Source of the DNA: Pseudomonas sp. sp1636
GTDB taxonomy: Bacteria; Pseudomonadota; Gammaproteobacteria; Pseudomonadales; Pseudomonadaceae
Direction of reading: 5' to 3'
Assembly (NCBI RefSeq): GCF_030376615.1
Contig: NZ_JARRAB010000008.1
Coordinates: 124,001 to 188,000 of the forward strand
DNA length: 64,000 nucleotides
The notes under the pieces were generated by a model. It was not told the DNA's origin and did not search any database. It was given only the letters and a program-made list of their open reading frames with translations. Positions 24,077-38,532 of this stretch are shown piece by piece. Within the stretch, counting starts at the first letter, position 1. Every line of letters starts with the position of its first letter. Position numbers and translations under genes: made by a program.

Positions 24077-25027
24077 TCAGGCCACCCCATAGCTCATCAA
24101 GCGCTCATAACGACGCGCCAGCAGTTCGTCGGTGTCGAATTTGCGCAGCATGGCCAACTGGGCCGCCAGCTCCTGGCGGATCGATTCGGCGGCAGCGACT
24201 GGATCGCGATGGGCGCCGCCCAATGGCTCGCCGATCACCTGGTCGACAATGCCCAGGCCTTTCAGGCGTTCGGCCGTGATACCCATGGCTTCTGCGGCAT
24301 CCGGGGCTTTATCCGCGGTTTTCCACAGAATCGAGGCGCAGCCTTCCGGTGAAATCACCGCGTAGGTCGAGTACTGCAGCATATTCAGCTGATCGCATAC
24401 GCCAATCGCCAGAGCACCGCCGGAACCGCCCTCGCCGATCACAGTGGCGATGATCGGGGTTTTCAGACGCGCCATCACTCGCAGGTTCCAGGCAATCGCC
24501 TCGCTCTGCCCACGCTCTTCGGCGTCGATTCCCGGGTAGGCACCCGGGGTGTCGATAAAGGTCAGGATCGGCATCTTGAAGCGCTCGGCCATTTCCATCA
24601 ATCGACAGGCCTTGCGGTAGCCTTCCGGGCGCGGCATGCCGAAGTTGCGGCGCACCTTCTCGCGCACCTCACGACCCTTCTGGTGACCGATGACCATCAC
24701 CGGCTCACCGTCCAGACGGGCGACACCGCCGACTATCGCCGCGTCGTCGGAGAAATGCCGGTCGCCGTGCAGCTCGTCGAACTCGGTGAAGATGTGCTGC
24801 AGATAGTCCAGGGTGTAAGGCCGGCGCGGGTGGCGAGCGAGCTGGGCAATCTGCCAGCTGCTCAGATTGCCGAAAATGCTTTCGGTCAGAGCACTGCTCT
24901 TGTCCTGCAGGCGGGCAATCTCATCGCTGATGTTCAACGAGTTGTCGTTACCGACCAGGCGCAGCTCTTCGATCTTGGCTTGCAGGTCGGCGATCGGCTG
25001 TTCGAAATCGAGAAAATTCGGGTTCAT
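24077..25027 (-). CDS. accA: Acetyl-CoA carboxylase carboxyltransferase subunit alpha
   Basis: AccA, with AccD, moves the carboxyl group from biotin to acetyl-CoA, the committed step of fatty-acid synthesis. The 316-residue product begins [19 protein letters not shown], which is the standard Pseudomonas start. The crotonase-fold active region [15 protein letters not shown] is present. An ATG two codons upstream (25033) is also possible; neither has a strong Shine-Dalgarno. It is 186 bases downstream of dnaE on the same strand. Confidence 0.97.
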   Translation of the reverse strand: MNPNFLDFEQPIADLQAKIEELRLVGNDNSLNISDEIARLQDKSSALTESIFGNLSSWQIAQLARHPRRPYTLDYLQHIFTEFDELHGDRHFSDDAAIVGGVARLDGEPVMVIGHQKGREVREKVRRNFGMPRPEGYRKACRLMEMAERFKMPILTFIDTPGAYPGIDAEERGQSEAIAWNLRVMARLKTPIIATVIGEGGSGGALAIGVCDQLNMLQYSTYAVISPEGCASILWKTADKAPDAAEAMGITAERLKGLGIVDQVIGEPLGGAHRDPVAAAESIRQELAAQLAMLRKFDTDELLARRYERLMSYGVA

Positions 25028-25213
25028 AGTCATCCGTCTTGCGTCGACGGCCAAGTGGCCGGTGAGCGGTATCCGTTTCGCGCCCTACCTTATAGGAACA
25101 GGCGCACTCAGGTCGACACTTGGGTCTGGATAAAAGTCACCGAAATCCGGCGATTTACTCGCTACCCCACCCACAAGTGCCGCAACCAACACGTGAAGCC
25201 GAGGCTCCACGAA

Positions 25214-28732
<3,519 letters not shown>

Positions 28733-28863
28733 GACAGTCCTATCCAAAACACAAAAACGACAAGGCGGGGATTGTACAGCCTTCGCCGTTGCAAGCTGCA
28801 AGCGGCGCGCCGCCAGCCCCAGACGATCCGCTGCGCAGCAATAACCGACGGGCGCTTGCCGCC

Positions 28864-29460
28864 TCAGTCGTTCAGCAGGACACGCACCGGAGCAAACGAG
28901 CGCCTATGGATAGGCGTTGGCCCCAGTCGGCGCAGGGCTTCCAGGTGCGCGGGGGTGGGATAGCCCTTGTGCCCGGCGATGCCATAGCCGGGGTACTGCG
29001 CATCGAGCAGCTGCATCTCGCGATCGCGGCTGACCTTGGCCAGGATCGAGGCGGCGGCGATCGCCGGCACCTGGCTGTCGCCCTTGACCACCGCCGCGCT
29101 CGGCACCTGCAGGACGGGGCAGCGATTGCCGTCGATCAGCGCCAGGCGGGGCGTGACGCTCAAGCCTTCGACCGCGCGCTGCATGGCCAGCATGGTCGCG
29201 TGGAGGATATTCAATTGGTCGATCTCCTCCACCTCGGCGCGGGCGATGCACCAGGCCAGGGCCTTTTCGCGGATCTCGTCGAACAGCCGCTCGCGCCGTG
29301 CGGCGCTGAGCTTCTTCGAATCATTGAGGCCGAGGATCGGCCGTGACGGATCGAGAATCACCGCCGCGGTCACCACCGCGCCGCACAGCGGGCCACGGCC
29401 GACTTCGTCGACACCGGCGACCAGCTCCTGCACCTGGGTGAAATCCAGACCCAGCTGCAT
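28864..29460 (-). CDS. rnhB: Ribonuclease HII
   Basis: RNase HII cuts RNA in RNA-DNA hybrids and removes misincorporated ribonucleotides. The 198-residue product has the [12 protein letters not shown] motif with the first catalytic Asp and Glu. A further catalytic Asp is in [10 protein letters not shown], and the conserved [11 protein letters not shown] is present. Its ATG overlaps the lpxB stop by one base (TGATG), so it is coupled to lpxB. Confidence 0.97.
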   Translation of the reverse strand: MQLGLDFTQVQELVAGVDEVGRGPLCGAVVTAAVILDPSRPILGLNDSKKLSAARRERLFDEIREKALAWCIARAEVEEIDQLNILHATMLAMQRAVEGLSVTPRLALIDGNRCPVLQVPSAAVVKGDSQVPAIAAASILAKVSRDREMQLLDAQYPGYGIAGHKGYPTPAHLEALRRLGPTPIHRRSFAPVRVLLND

Positions 29461-30593
29461 CAGGCCCGCCCCACCAGCTCAAGCACGGCCTCGGCCGCCT
29501 GAGCAGAAGCGTCGCGGCGCAGGGCACGGTGAATCACATCGAAGCCCTCGGTCTGTACTTCACCGTCACTCAGCAGCGGCGCCAACGCCTGAGCCAAGGC
29601 TTCCGCGCTGGCCGCGTCCTGAATCAGTTCGGGCACCAACAAACGCTCGGCCAACAGGTTGGGCAGCGAGATATAGGCACTGCTGACCAGCCGTTTGAGA
29701 ATCCGGTAGGTCAGCGGCGCGACCTTGTAAGCCACCACCATGGGTCGCTTGTACAGCAAGGCTTCCAGGGTCGCCGTGCCCGAAGCGATGAGCACCGCAT
29801 CGCAAGCCGCCAGGGCATCGTGGGAGCGGCCATCGAGCAGGGTCAAGGGCAAGTCACGCCCAGCCAGCATCTGCTCCAGCTGCACGCGGCGCTCGGGGCA
29901 GGCACAGGGCACGACGAAACGGGTGCCCGGACGCAGAGTGCGCAAACGTACTGCCGCATCGAGAAACAGCGCACCCAAACGCGCCACTTCACCACCCCGG
30001 CTGCCCGGCAACAAGGCCACCACGCTGCTGTCCTGGGCCAAGCCCAAGGCCTCGCGCGCCGCCGCCCGGTCGGCCTGCAAGGGGATCGCATCGGCCAACG
30101 GATGACCGACGAAACGCACCGGCACCCGATGGGCGTCGTAGAACTGCGCCTCGAACGGAAACAGGGTCAGCATCAGGTCGCAGGCATCACGAATCTTCAA
30201 CACCCGCTTCTGCCGCCAGGCCCAGACCGAAGGACTGACGTAATGCACGGTTTTGATTCCGCCGCGGCGCAATTTGAGTTCGAGATCCAGGTTGAAATCC
30301 GGCGCATCGATGCCGATCAACACATCCGGCTTGGCCTCGATCAGAGCCTTGAGCAGGCGCCTGCGCCGCAACAGCAGCTCAGGCAAGCGGCCAAGCACTT
30401 CGACCAGGCCCATCACCGCCAGGCGCTCCATGGGGAAATAGGAACTCAGGCCCTCGGCCTGCATCAGCGGGCCGCCGACGCCGATGAATTCGATGTGTGG
30501 ATGACGAACCTTCAAGGCCTGCATCAGGCCGGCACCGAGAATGTCGCCGGAGGCTTCGCCTGCCACCAGCGCGACGCGCAATAGCTCCGCCAT
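29460..30593 (-). CDS. lpxB: Lipid-A-disaccharide synthase
   Basis: LpxB joins UDP-2,3-diacylglucosamine and lipid X into the lipid A disaccharide at the inner-membrane face. The 377-residue GT19 enzyme starts [16 protein letters not shown]. It has [27 protein letters not shown] and [10 protein letters not shown], all family blocks, plus the C-terminal [11 protein letters not shown] nucleotide-binding segment. It sits 3 bases after lpxA and overlaps rnhB. Confidence 0.97.
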   Translation of the reverse strand: MAELLRVALVAGEASGDILGAGLMQALKVRHPHIEFIGVGGPLMQAEGLSSYFPMERLAVMGLVEVLGRLPELLLRRRRLLKALIEAKPDVLIGIDAPDFNLDLELKLRRGGIKTVHYVSPSVWAWRQKRVLKIRDACDLMLTLFPFEAQFYDAHRVPVRFVGHPLADAIPLQADRAAAREALGLAQDSSVVALLPGSRGGEVARLGALFLDAAVRLRTLRPGTRFVVPCACPERRVQLEQMLAGRDLPLTLLDGRSHDALAACDAVLIASGTATLEALLYKRPMVVAYKVAPLTYRILKRLVSSAYISLPNLLAERLLVPELIQDAASAEALAQALAPLLSDGEVQTEGFDVIHRALRRDASAQAAEAVLELVGRA

Positions 30594-30596
30594 AAA

Positions 30597-31373
30597 TTAG
30601 CGGGTGATGCCGCGATTGGATGCCTGGATCGAATCGCGGAACACCGCGACTTCAGGAAACTGCAAGGAAGGTTCCGCCAGTTCCGCCAATGCCTCTTCGA
30701 TGGTCAAGCCCTGGCGATAGACGGTCTTGTAGGCGCGGCGTAGCGCCTGGATCGATTCGGCACTGAAGCCGCGCCGACGCAGGCCTTCGAAATTCATGCT
30801 GCGCGCTTCCGCGGGGTTGCCGGAAACCGTGACGTAGGCCGGCACGTCCTTGCCAATCGCGCTGCCCATGCCGGCGAAGGCATGCGCGCCGATATGGCAG
30901 AACTGATGCACCAGGGTGTAACCGGACAAAATCGCCCAGTCATCGATATGCACATGCCCCGCCAACGCGGTGTTGTTAACCAGAATGCAATGATTGCCGA
31001 TCACACTGTCATGGCCAATATGGGCATAGGCCATGATCAGGTTGTGGTCGCCCACCGTGGTCTCGTCGCGATCCTGGATGGTGCCGCGGTGCATGGTGAC
31101 GCCTTCGCGAATGATGTTGTGATCGCCAATCACCAGACGCGTCGGCTCGCCCTTGTACTTGCGATCCGGGGTGTCCTCGCCAAGCGAGGAAAACTGATAG
31201 ACGCGGTTGTGCTTACCAATCCTGGTCGGCCCCTTGATGATCACATTAGGCCCAAGCACGGTACCCTCGGCAATCTCCACGTCGGGCCCAATGATCGACC
31301 AAGGGCCGACGACAACGTCGTCGGCCAGCTTGGCAGCGGGATCGATAATGGCGCGAGGGTCAATCAAACTCAT
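30597..31373 (-). CDS. lpxA: UDP-N-acetylglucosamine acyltransferase
   Basis: LpxA puts the first 3-hydroxyacyl chain onto UDP-GlcNAc from acyl-ACP. The 258-residue product is mostly left-handed beta-helix hexapeptide repeats, then a C-terminal helical domain (AESIQALRRAYKTVYR). The catalytic His is in MAYAHIGHDSVIGNH. The start ATG 31373 (MSLIDPRAI) gives the standard length; the longer open frame overlaps fabZ and is not used. Confidence 0.97.
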   Translation of the reverse strand: MSLIDPRAIIDPAAKLADDVVVGPWSIIGPDVEIAEGTVLGPNVIIKGPTRIGKHNRVYQFSSLGEDTPDRKYKGEPTRLVIGDHNIIREGVTMHRGTIQDRDETTVGDHNLIMAYAHIGHDSVIGNHCILVNNTALAGHVHIDDWAILSGYTLVHQFCHIGAHAFAGMGSAIGKDVPAYVTVSGNPAEARSMNFEGLRRRGFSAESIQALRRAYKTVYRQGLTIEEALAELAEPSLQFPEVAVFRDSIQASNRGITR

Positions 31374-31383
31374 AGCTTGAAAC

Positions 31384-31824
31384 TCATAGTTTGCGTTCCG
31401 CGCAGATGATTTCGGCCGAACATACTTCCTTGCCGTCGACACTGGCTTTGCACTCGAACTTCCAGATGCTGCGCTTGTTGCTGAGGTGGCGGGCCTCGAG
31501 GATCAATTGATCGCCCGGCACCACCGGCTGCCGAAAACGCAGCTTGTCCGAGCCGACGAAGTAATACAGGGTTCCGTCGGTGGGTTTCAAGCCCATCATT
31601 TTGAAGCCGAGTATGCCGGCCGCCTGGGCCATCGCTTCGATGATCAACACGCCGGGCATGATCGGATGCTGGGGAAAGTGCCCGTTGAAGAACGGCTCAT
31701 TGATGCTGACATTCTTGTGGGCACGAATGCACTTGCCTTCAACATCCAGATCCACCACCCGGTCGACCAGCAGAAACGGGTAGCGATGCGGCAGGTACTC
31801 GCGTATTTCGTTGATGTCCATCAT
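31384..31824 (-). CDS. fabZ: 3-hydroxyacyl-[acyl-carrier-protein] dehydratase FabZ
   Basis: FabZ dehydrates 3-hydroxyacyl-ACP in fatty-acid elongation and competes with LpxA/LpxD for the same substrates. The 146-residue hot-dog protein has the active His and Glu in [15 protein letters not shown] and [11 protein letters not shown]. It starts [17 protein letters not shown], as in other Pseudomonas. Placement between lpxD and lpxA is the classic cluster. Confidence 0.97.
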   Translation of the reverse strand: MMDINEIREYLPHRYPFLLVDRVVDLDVEGKCIRAHKNVSINEPFFNGHFPQHPIMPGVLIIEAMAQAAGILGFKMMGLKPTDGTLYYFVGSDKLRFRQPVVPGDQLILEARHLSNKRSIWKFECKASVDGKEVCSAEIICAERKL

Positions 31825-31871
31825 GTCCAGAGAAGCCTGTAATAAAAAGAGAGGAGCGCGGTATAACCGGC

Positions 31872-32930
31872 TCAGGCATCAGATGAGGCATTCCCGCTGG
31901 AGGTCACGGCCGCCAACTGTTTTTCCAACTGTTGCAGTCGCCGCGCCATGTCATCCAGCTGACGAATGCGGGCCACGCTCTTCCTCCACTCGCCCGCAGG
32001 CTGCATGGCGGTGCCGGAAGAATAAGAACCCGGTTCGGTGATGGAGCGGGTCACCATGGTCATTCCCGTGACGAAGACTCCGTCGCAGACTTCGATGTGC
32101 CCGACCATGCCGACGCCGCCGGCGATCATGCAGTTCTTGCCGATTTTGGTACTGCCGGAAATACCCGCACAACCGGCCATGGCCGTGTTGTCCCCAATCT
32201 GCACGTTGTGCGCGATCATGATCTGGTTGTCCAACTTGACGCCGTTACCGATTAGCGTATCGGCCAAGGCACCTCGGTCGATGGTGGTATTGGCGCCGAC
32301 TTCGACGTCGTCGCCGATCAGCACACCGCCGAGCTGGGCAATCTTCTGCCAGACCCCCTGCTGGTTGGCGAAGCCGAAACCCTCGCCGCCGATCACCGCC
32401 CCCGACTGGATCACCACCCGCTTGCCGATGCGCACATCGTGATACAGGGTCACCCGCGGCGCCAACCAACCACCCTCGCCGATCACCGAGCGCGCACCGA
32501 TCACGCAATGCGCGCCGATCGTCACCCCCGCAGCAATCTGCGCACCGCGCTCGATTACCGCAAAAGCACCGATACTGGCACTGGCATCCACCTGCGCATC
32601 ATCGGCAACCCACGCGGTCGCATGCACACCGGCCACCGCCTGTGGCTTGCGATCGAACAGATGGGAGAGCCGTGCATAAGCCAGGTACGGGTTGGCCACA
32701 ATCAAGGCGGCGCCGCTGTAGCCCTCGGCATCGGCGGCGGTCAACAAAACCGCACCGGCACGACAATCGGCCAGGTATTTGCGGTATTGCGGGTTGGCCA
32801 GAAAACTCAGCTGATCGGGGCCGGCCTCCTGCAAGGTGGCCAGCCCATTGATCGTTCTGTCGGCGGCGCCACGCAAGGTGGCACCCAGGCGTTCGGCCAA
32901 CTGGCCGAGGGTATAAACCGGAGCCTGCAT
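31872..32930 (-). CDS. lpxD: UDP-3-O-acylglucosamine N-acyltransferase
   Basis: LpxD adds the N-linked 3-hydroxyacyl chain in lipid A synthesis. The 352-residue product has an N-terminal uridine-binding domain ([14 protein letters not shown]). A long hexapeptide beta-helix carries the catalytic His in [20 protein letters not shown]-terminal amphipathic helix ([17 protein letters not shown]) ends it. It starts two bases after the skp stop and is followed by fabZ after 47 bases. Confidence 0.97.
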   Translation of the reverse strand: MQAPVYTLGQLAERLGATLRGAADRTINGLATLQEAGPDQLSFLANPQYRKYLADCRAGAVLLTAADAEGYSGAALIVANPYLAYARLSHLFDRKPQAVAGVHATAWVADDAQVDASASIGAFAVIERGAQIAAGVTIGAHCVIGARSVIGEGGWLAPRVTLYHDVRIGKRVVIQSGAVIGGEGFGFANQQGVWQKIAQLGGVLIGDDVEVGANTTIDRGALADTLIGNGVKLDNQIMIAHNVQIGDNTAMAGCAGISGSTKIGKNCMIAGGVGMVGHIEVCDGVFVTGMTMVTRSITEPGSYSSGTAMQPAGEWRKSVARIRQLDDMARRLQQLEKQLAAVTSSGNASSDA

Positions 32931-32932
32931 GA

Positions 32933-33436
32933 TCAGCGCAGCTGATTCATGCGCTCGATGACTTGCAGAGTGATGTCGAACTGAGGTTTGACATCGATCA
33001 CCGCGCCGCGCTCGAGCACCAGGTCGAAGTTGCCTTTCTTGATCACTTCTTCCACGGCTTTATCCAGGTTCGGCTTGAGCTTTTTCAGCATCTCGCGATC
33101 AGCGATAGCCTTGGACTCGTTCAACTCCTTGGACTGGAACTGGAAATCGCGGGCTTTCTGCTTGAACTCGAGTTCCAGACGCTCGCGCTCGGCGGTCTGC
33201 ATCTTTTCGCCATCTTTGACGATGCGATCCTGAATGCGCTTGGCATCGCTTTCCAGGGTCTTGAGCTTGTTCAGCTGCGGACCGAATTTCTTCTCGGCAT
33301 CCACCGCATAGCGCTTGGCCGCATCGGACTCGAGCAGCGCCATTTGGTAATTGAGTACCGCCACTTTCATTTCAGCAAACGCCGGGGTCGCCAGCAGGGC
33401 CACGCTTAACAGAACCAGATGAGTCAACTTACGCAC
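32933..33436 (-). CDS. skp: Periplasmic chaperone Skp/OmpH
   Basis: Skp holds unfolded outer-membrane proteins in the periplasm on the way to BamA. The 167-residue precursor has a signal peptide (cleavage after ATPAFA, residue about 21). The mature part is dominated by a long charged coiled coil (residues about 45-125, rich in Lys/Glu). The core beta segment [11 protein letters not shown] is typical of the family. The gene is 44 bases downstream of bamA and directly upstream of lpxD. Confidence 0.95.
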   Translation of the reverse strand: MRKLTHLVLLSVALLATPAFAEMKVAVLNYQMALLESDAAKRYAVDAEKKFGPQLNKLKTLESDAKRIQDRIVKDGEKMQTAERERLELEFKQKARDFQFQSKELNESKAIADREMLKKLKPNLDKAVEEVIKKGNFDLVLERGAVIDVKPQFDITLQVIERMNQLR

Positions 33437-33480
33437 GGTGCAACTCCTGCAAAAACTGTTGTTGTTCGGTCGTCAGACGC

Positions 33481-35832
33481 TTAGAACGTCTGACCGAGGG
33501 AGAACTGGAAGACCTGGGTGTCGGCGTCGTCCGGTTTGACGATCGGCATGGCCAGGCTGAAGCTCAACGGACCCAGCGCAGTGACCCAGGTCAGGCCAAC
33601 GCCCACGGAGCTGGCCAACTGGCCGGCGTCGATGCTGCCACAGTCGGCCTGGGTGCTGCCGCAACTGGTGTCGAAGACATTGCCCACATCCCAGAACAGC
33701 GCGGTACGCAGCGAGCGCTGATCCTTGACGAACGGCATCGGGAACAGCAATTCGACACCGCCCTGAACCAGCACATTACCACCGAACGGCAGCGGATCTT
33801 GATCCGGGTCTTTCAGAGTTCCCGGGTTGGTGCCCTTGCTCGGCGTACTGCGCGGACCCAGACTGCTGTCCTCGAAACCGCGCACCGAACCGAAACCGCC
33901 GGCATAGTAGTGCTCGTAGAACGGCAGTTCTGCAGTCGAACCGTAGCTGTCGCCATAACCGAGCTGGGTGTGGAAACGCAGGTTGTAGCTGTCGCCCAAC
34001 GGCTTGAACACCTGGCCACGGTAGTCGAGCTTGTAGAACGACAGGTCGCTGCCCGGCACCGTGGTTTCCAGCACCAGGCTCTGCGAGTGACCGCGGGTGG
34101 CCATCACGCCACGATTGAGGGTCGACTCCGACCAACCCACCGAGGCCTTGAGGTTCAGGTAGCTGTCGCCTTCCTGCTCGATAAATTTGAAGATCTCATC
34201 GACCGTGTAGACGCCGGTGCTGATATCGTCCTGTTGCGCGGTCAGGCCATAAGTCAGGCGCGCGGTTTCGCTGATCGGGTAGCCGATGCTGGCGCCCACC
34301 CCATAGCTGTCCACCGCATAGCTGGACACATCGGTGTCGAGCTCGTCGTAGTCGGTGGTGCGATAGAAGGCGTTGTAGCCCAGGCTGACGCCATCGGCGG
34401 TCCAGTAGGGGTCGACGAAGCCGAAGTTGTAGCGTTCCTGGTACTCGCTGCGGGTCAAGCCGACACTGACCTTGTTGCCGGTGCCGAGGAAGTTGTTCTG
34501 GGTGATCGAGCCGCCGAGGATCAACCCGGCATTCTGGGCGAAACCGACGCTGGCGGTGATCGAGCCGGACGCCTGCTCTTCGACGCTGTAGTTGACGTCG
34601 ACCTGGTCGTCGGTGCCGGGCACCTGCGGGGTTTCGACGTTGACTTCCTTGAAGAAGCCGAGGCGTTCCAAACGGGTTTTCGACTGATCGATCAGGTAGG
34701 TCGAAGCCCAGCCGCCTTCGATCTGGCGCATTTCGCGGCGCAGCACTTCATCTTCCGACTTGGTGTTGCCGCGGAAGTTGATGCGGTTGACGTAGGCGCG
34801 CTTGCCCGGATCGATGACGAAGGTGATCGACACCGTGTTGTCTTCATCATGGGCTTGCGGCACGCCGTTGACGTTGGCGAAGGTGTAGCCCTCGTTACCC
34901 AGGCGACGGGTGATCAGCTCGGAGGTCGTGGTCATCACCTTGCGCGAGAACACCTGGCCTTCTTTGACCAGCAGCAACGACTTGACGTCCTCTTCCGGCA
35001 CCTTCAGGTCACCGCTGAGCTTCACCTCGCGTACGCTGTACTTCTGCCCTTCGTCGACGTTGACCGTGATATAGACGTGCTTCTTGTCCGGGGTAATGGA
35101 CACCTGGGTCGAGGAGATATCCATATTGATGTAGCCGCGATCCAGGTAGTAGGAGCGCAGACGCTCCAGGTCGCCGGACAGCTTTTCGCGGGCATACTTG
35201 TCGTCGTTGCGGAAGAACGACAGCCAGTTGCTGGTCTTCAGCTCGAACAGATCGATCAGGTCTTCGTCGGCAAAGACGCTATTGCCCACCACGTTGATGT
35301 GCTGGATGGCGGCGACCGTGCCTTCATTGATATTGATTTTCAGCGCCACGCGGTTACGCGGCTGCGGGATCACTTCGGTTTCGATCTCGGCCGAGTAACG
35401 GCCCTGGGCCACATACTGGCGCTGCAATTCGTTACGCACGCCTTCGAGGGTCGCACGCTGGAATATCTCGCCCTCGGCCAGCCCGGACTGATTCAGCCCC
35501 TTGAGCAGGTCTTCGCTGCTGATGGCCTTGTTGCCTTCGATCTCGATGCCGGAAATCGACGGCCGTTCCACCACGGTAATGACCAGCACGTCGCCATCGC
35601 GGCCGAGCTGGATATCCTGGAAGAAACCGGTTTTGAACAGGCCACGAGTTGCCTCCACCAGCGCGCGGTCATCGGCCTCTTCGCCGACGTTGAGCGGCAA
35701 GGCACCGAACACGCTGCCCGCAGACACACGCTGCAGGCCATTGACGCGGATATCGGAGATGGTGAAGGACTCGGCGTGAACTTCGGCGATCATCAATGCG
35801 GCAAGCACCGCAGGTAGCAGCAGACGTTTCAT
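33481..35832 (-). CDS. bamA: Outer membrane protein assembly factor BamA
   Basis: BamA is the central subunit that inserts beta-barrels into the outer membrane. The 783-residue precursor has a signal peptide ending EVHA (about residue 20). Five POTRA domains follow (about 21-420), then a 16-strand barrel. The L6 loop motif VRGFEDSSLGP is intact and the protein ends in Phe (FQFSLGQTF), the usual barrel C-signal. A Cys pair (DTSCGSTQADCGS) lies in an extracellular loop near the C-terminus. The start ATG 35832 has AGGA 5 nt upstream. Confidence 0.97.
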   Translation of the reverse strand: MKRLLLPAVLAALMIAEVHAESFTISDIRVNGLQRVSAGSVFGALPLNVGEEADDRALVEATRGLFKTGFFQDIQLGRDGDVLVITVVERPSISGIEIEGNKAISSEDLLKGLNQSGLAEGEIFQRATLEGVRNELQRQYVAQGRYSAEIETEVIPQPRNRVALKININEGTVAAIQHINVVGNSVFADEDLIDLFELKTSNWLSFFRNDDKYAREKLSGDLERLRSYYLDRGYINMDISSTQVSITPDKKHVYITVNVDEGQKYSVREVKLSGDLKVPEEDVKSLLLVKEGQVFSRKVMTTTSELITRRLGNEGYTFANVNGVPQAHDEDNTVSITFVIDPGKRAYVNRINFRGNTKSEDEVLRREMRQIEGGWASTYLIDQSKTRLERLGFFKEVNVETPQVPGTDDQVDVNYSVEEQASGSITASVGFAQNAGLILGGSITQNNFLGTGNKVSVGLTRSEYQERYNFGFVDPYWTADGVSLGYNAFYRTTDYDELDTDVSSYAVDSYGVGASIGYPISETARLTYGLTAQQDDISTGVYTVDEIFKFIEQEGDSYLNLKASVGWSESTLNRGVMATRGHSQSLVLETTVPGSDLSFYKLDYRGQVFKPLGDSYNLRFHTQLGYGDSYGSTAELPFYEHYYAGGFGSVRGFEDSSLGPRSTPSKGTNPGTLKDPDQDPLPFGGNVLVQGGVELLFPMPFVKDQRSLRTALFWDVGNVFDTSCGSTQADCGSIDAGQLASSVGVGLTWVTALGPLSFSLAMPIVKPDDADTQVFQFSLGQTF

Positions 35833-35887
35833 GAAGTCCTTTCTTATTCCAACTGACAATAAAAAATCTGCCGCCCAAGGCGACAGT

Positions 35888-35917
35888 TTTGTAATTCAGT
35901 AGCTTTGTAATTCAGTA
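35888..35917. repeat. Tandem 14-bp direct repeat in the rseP-bamA gap
   Basis: TTTGTAATTCAGTA occurs at 35888-35901 and again at 35904-35917, 16 bases apart, just past the rseP stop in the leader of bamA. A small GC hairpin (35870-35884) followed on the minus strand by ATTTTTTATT lies between the repeat and the bamA start. Confidence 0.7.
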
Positions 35918-35922
35918 ACGGT

Positions 35923-37275
35923 TTACAGACGACCCAGGTCGTTGATCAAGGCCAGCAACATCACCCCAATCACCAAACTGATACCAATCTGCATCCCCCA
36001 ACCCTGCACCCGTTCCGACAGTGGACGGCCACGCACCCACTCGACCAGGTAATAAAGCAGATGCCCCCCATCCAGCACAGGGATTGGCAGCAAATTGAGA
36101 ACCCCCAGACTTATGCTCAAGTAGGCAAGGAAGTTGAGAAAATCCCCCAAACCCGACTCGGCCGAAGCGCCCGCCACTTTAGCAATGGTTATCGGCCCGC
36201 TCAAGTTTTTTACCGAGAGCTCGCCAAACAGCATTTTCTTCAGCGAATCGAGAGTCAACAGGCTCATCGACCAGGTACGCCGAAAGCCCTCGGCCACGGC
36301 CTCCAAAGGCCCAAAACTGACCTCGCGGAGCATCTCTGCCGGCCACTCGACACCTTCTACGCCAGCACCCAGATAACCGCTGCGGGCCTCACCCTCACCG
36401 CGCGCGGCGAGGGTCACGGCCACCTGCAACTCTCGCCCGTCACGCTGGATCAGCAGGGTTATGGCTTCCGCCGGCATGGCCTGCACGCGATCGACCAACT
36501 GCTGCCACTCGTCCAGCGGCTCGCCATCGAGCCTCAGCAGACGGTCGCCAACCTGCAAACCAGCGGCCTGCGCCGGGCCTTTGGGATCCAGCTGCGCCAG
36601 CACCGGCAACAGCGCCGGACGCCAGGGGCGAATGCCGAGGGCGGCGATCGGATTGGGTTCCTCGACGCCCCTGAGCCAATCTTTCAGCACGATTTGCCGC
36701 GCACTGTCGGCAGTCGAACCCTGGTCGCGGACACTCACGCTCAAGGTGCCACTCTCACCCAGGCGCCGCACCAACTGCAGATTGACCGCCGCCCAACCCG
36801 TGGTCGGTTCACCATTCAGCGCAACGATTTCCTGGCCCGCCTGCAGCCCGGCATCGGCCGCCAGGCTGCCGACTTCGACCGCGCCTATGACCGGACGCAC
36901 CTGCTGGCTGCCAAGCATCGCCACCAGCCAGAAGAACAGCAGCGCCAGCAGGAAGTTGGCAACCGGCCCCGCCGCGACTATGGCAATACGCTGGCGCACG
37001 CTCTTGCGATTGAACGATTGATCGAGCTGCTCGACTGGCACATCGACTTCGCGCTCATCGAGCATCTTGACGTAGCCGCCCAGGGGAATGGCGGCGATGA
37101 CGAACTCGGTGCCCTGGCGATCATGCCAGCGCAGCAGTGGCGTGCCGAAGCCCACGGAGAAGCGCAGAACCTTGACCCCGCAGCGGCGCGCCACCCAGAA
37201 GTGACCGAATTCGTGAAACGTAACCAGCACCCCCAGTGCAACCAGGGTACCGACAACCATATAGAGCGCACTCAT
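35923..37275 (-). CDS. rseP: Site-2 metalloprotease RseP
   Basis: RseP (MucP in P. aeruginosa) is the intramembrane protease that cuts the anti-sigma factor after DegS/AlgW, releasing the envelope-stress sigma factor. The 450-residue product has the zinc motif HEFGH at residues 21-25 in the first membrane span. Two periplasmic PDZ domains follow (about 120-300), and the second zinc motif NLLPIPVLDGGH is near residue 400. It lies between dxr and bamA, the conserved order. Confidence 0.96.
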   Translation of the reverse strand: MSALYMVVGTLVALGVLVTFHEFGHFWVARRCGVKVLRFSVGFGTPLLRWHDRQGTEFVIAAIPLGGYVKMLDEREVDVPVEQLDQSFNRKSVRQRIAIVAAGPVANFLLALLFFWLVAMLGSQQVRPVIGAVEVGSLAADAGLQAGQEIVALNGEPTTGWAAVNLQLVRRLGESGTLSVSVRDQGSTADSARQIVLKDWLRGVEEPNPIAALGIRPWRPALLPVLAQLDPKGPAQAAGLQVGDRLLRLDGEPLDEWQQLVDRVQAMPAEAITLLIQRDGRELQVAVTLAARGEGEARSGYLGAGVEGVEWPAEMLREVSFGPLEAVAEGFRRTWSMSLLTLDSLKKMLFGELSVKNLSGPITIAKVAGASAESGLGDFLNFLAYLSISLGVLNLLPIPVLDGGHLLYYLVEWVRGRPLSERVQGWGMQIGISLVIGVMLLALINDLGRL

Positions 37276-37341
37276 CTAGCTTCTCCGCGACTGGGGTGTG
37301 CTGGCAGCGAAGGGCGAACCGCACAGGCGCCCTGCTTGCGC

Positions 37342-38532
37342 TTATCCACCACGACGACTCAGCCATTGCTCGGCAAGCTCACGCGCTCGGCGATCTGCCG
37401 CCAGGACTGCCTCCACACTTTCGACCGCAACCCCCGGCTCGGCGTTCAACACAGCCTCAATGATACTCGCGATCTCGGGGAAACGAATGCGCCGCTCGAG
37501 AAAGGCCGCCACCGCCACCTCATTGGCCGCATTGAGCATGGCCGGCACGCTGCCACCCGCCTCTGCCGCCTGGCGGGCCAGGCGCAAGCAGGGGAAGCGC
37601 TGTTCGTCCGGCGCCTGGAAATCCAGGCGGGCGATGGCGAACAGATCCAGCGGCGCCACGCCCGAGTCGATGCGCTGCGGCCAGGCCAGGGCATGGCTGA
37701 TTGGCGTGCGCATGTCCGGGTTACCCAGCTGCGCCAACACCGAGCCATCGACATAGTCGACCAGCGAATGGATCACGCTCTGCGGATGGATCACCACCTC
37801 GACCTGCGCCGGTTTGGCGTCGAACAGCCAGCAGACCTCGATCAGCTCGAGACCCTTGTTCATCATGCTCGCCGAATCCACCGAAATCTTGCGCCCCATC
37901 GACCAGTTGGGATGGGCACAGGCCTGCTCGGGAGAGACCTCGCGCAACTGCGCCAACGGCGTTTCGCGGAACGGACCGCCGGACGCGGTCAGCAAAATCC
38001 GCCGCACGCCCACCTGCTCCAGCCCACGGGCATAATCGCCGGGCAGGCACTGGAAGATCGCATTGTGCTCGCTGTCGATGGGCAACAAGACCGCACCGCT
38101 GCGGCGTACCGCCTCGATAAACAGGGCGCCGGACATCACCAGCGCCTCCTTGTTGGCCAACAGAACCTTCTTGCCCGCCTCGACTGCCGCCAGCGTCGGC
38201 TTGAGCCCCGCCGCGCCGACGATAGCCGCCATCACCGCATCCACCTCGGGATGGGCGGCCACTTCGCACAGGCCTTGTTCGCCGAACAGCACCCGCGTCG
38301 CCAGCCCCGCCGCATGCAAACCGCCCTGCAGATGGCGCGCCGAGCGCTCATCCGCCACCACCGCGTAGCGCGGCCGGTAACGCATGCACAGCGCCTCCAA
38401 CTCAACCAGGCGGCTGAAGCCGGACAAGGCAAACACCTGATAACGCGCGGGATGCCGGGCAATCACATCCAGGGTGCTGAGACCGATGGAGCCCGTGGCC
38501 CCGAGCACGGTAATCTGCTGCAACTGGTTCAC
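37342..38532 (-). CDS. dxr: 1-deoxy-D-xylulose 5-phosphate reductoisomerase
   Basis: Dxr converts deoxyxylulose phosphate to methylerythritol phosphate, the first committed step of the MEP pathway. The 396-residue product has the NADPH motif [16 protein letters not shown], the substrate/metal block [13 protein letters not shown] and [15 protein letters not shown]. The start is GTG 38532, forming GTGA with the cdsA stop; the frame stays open much further upstream inside cdsA but has no family similarity there. Confidence 0.97.
   Translation of the reverse strand: MNQLQQITVLGATGSIGLSTLDVIARHPARYQVFALSGFSRLVELEALCMRYRPRYAVVADERSARHLQGGLHAAGLATRVLFGEQGLCEVAAHPEVDAVMAAIVGAAGLKPTLAAVEAGKKVLLANKEALVMSGALFIEAVRRSGAVLLPIDSEHNAIFQCLPGDYARGLEQVGVRRILLTASGGPFRETPLAQLREVSPEQACAHPNWSMGRKISVDSASMMNKGLELIEVCWLFDAKPAQVEVVIHPQSVIHSLVDYVDGSVLAQLGNPDMRTPISHALAWPQRIDSGVAPLDLFAIARLDFQAPDEQRFPCLRLARQAAEAGGSVPAMLNAANEVAVAAFLERRIRFPEIASIIEAVLNAEPGVAVESVEAVLAADRRARELAEQWLSRRGG

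Noticed and set aside
33799..35817. 672-residue plus-strand open frame antisense to bamA
   Set aside because: Ala/Val/Asp/Gly-rich composition without domains; bamA is intact on the other strand.
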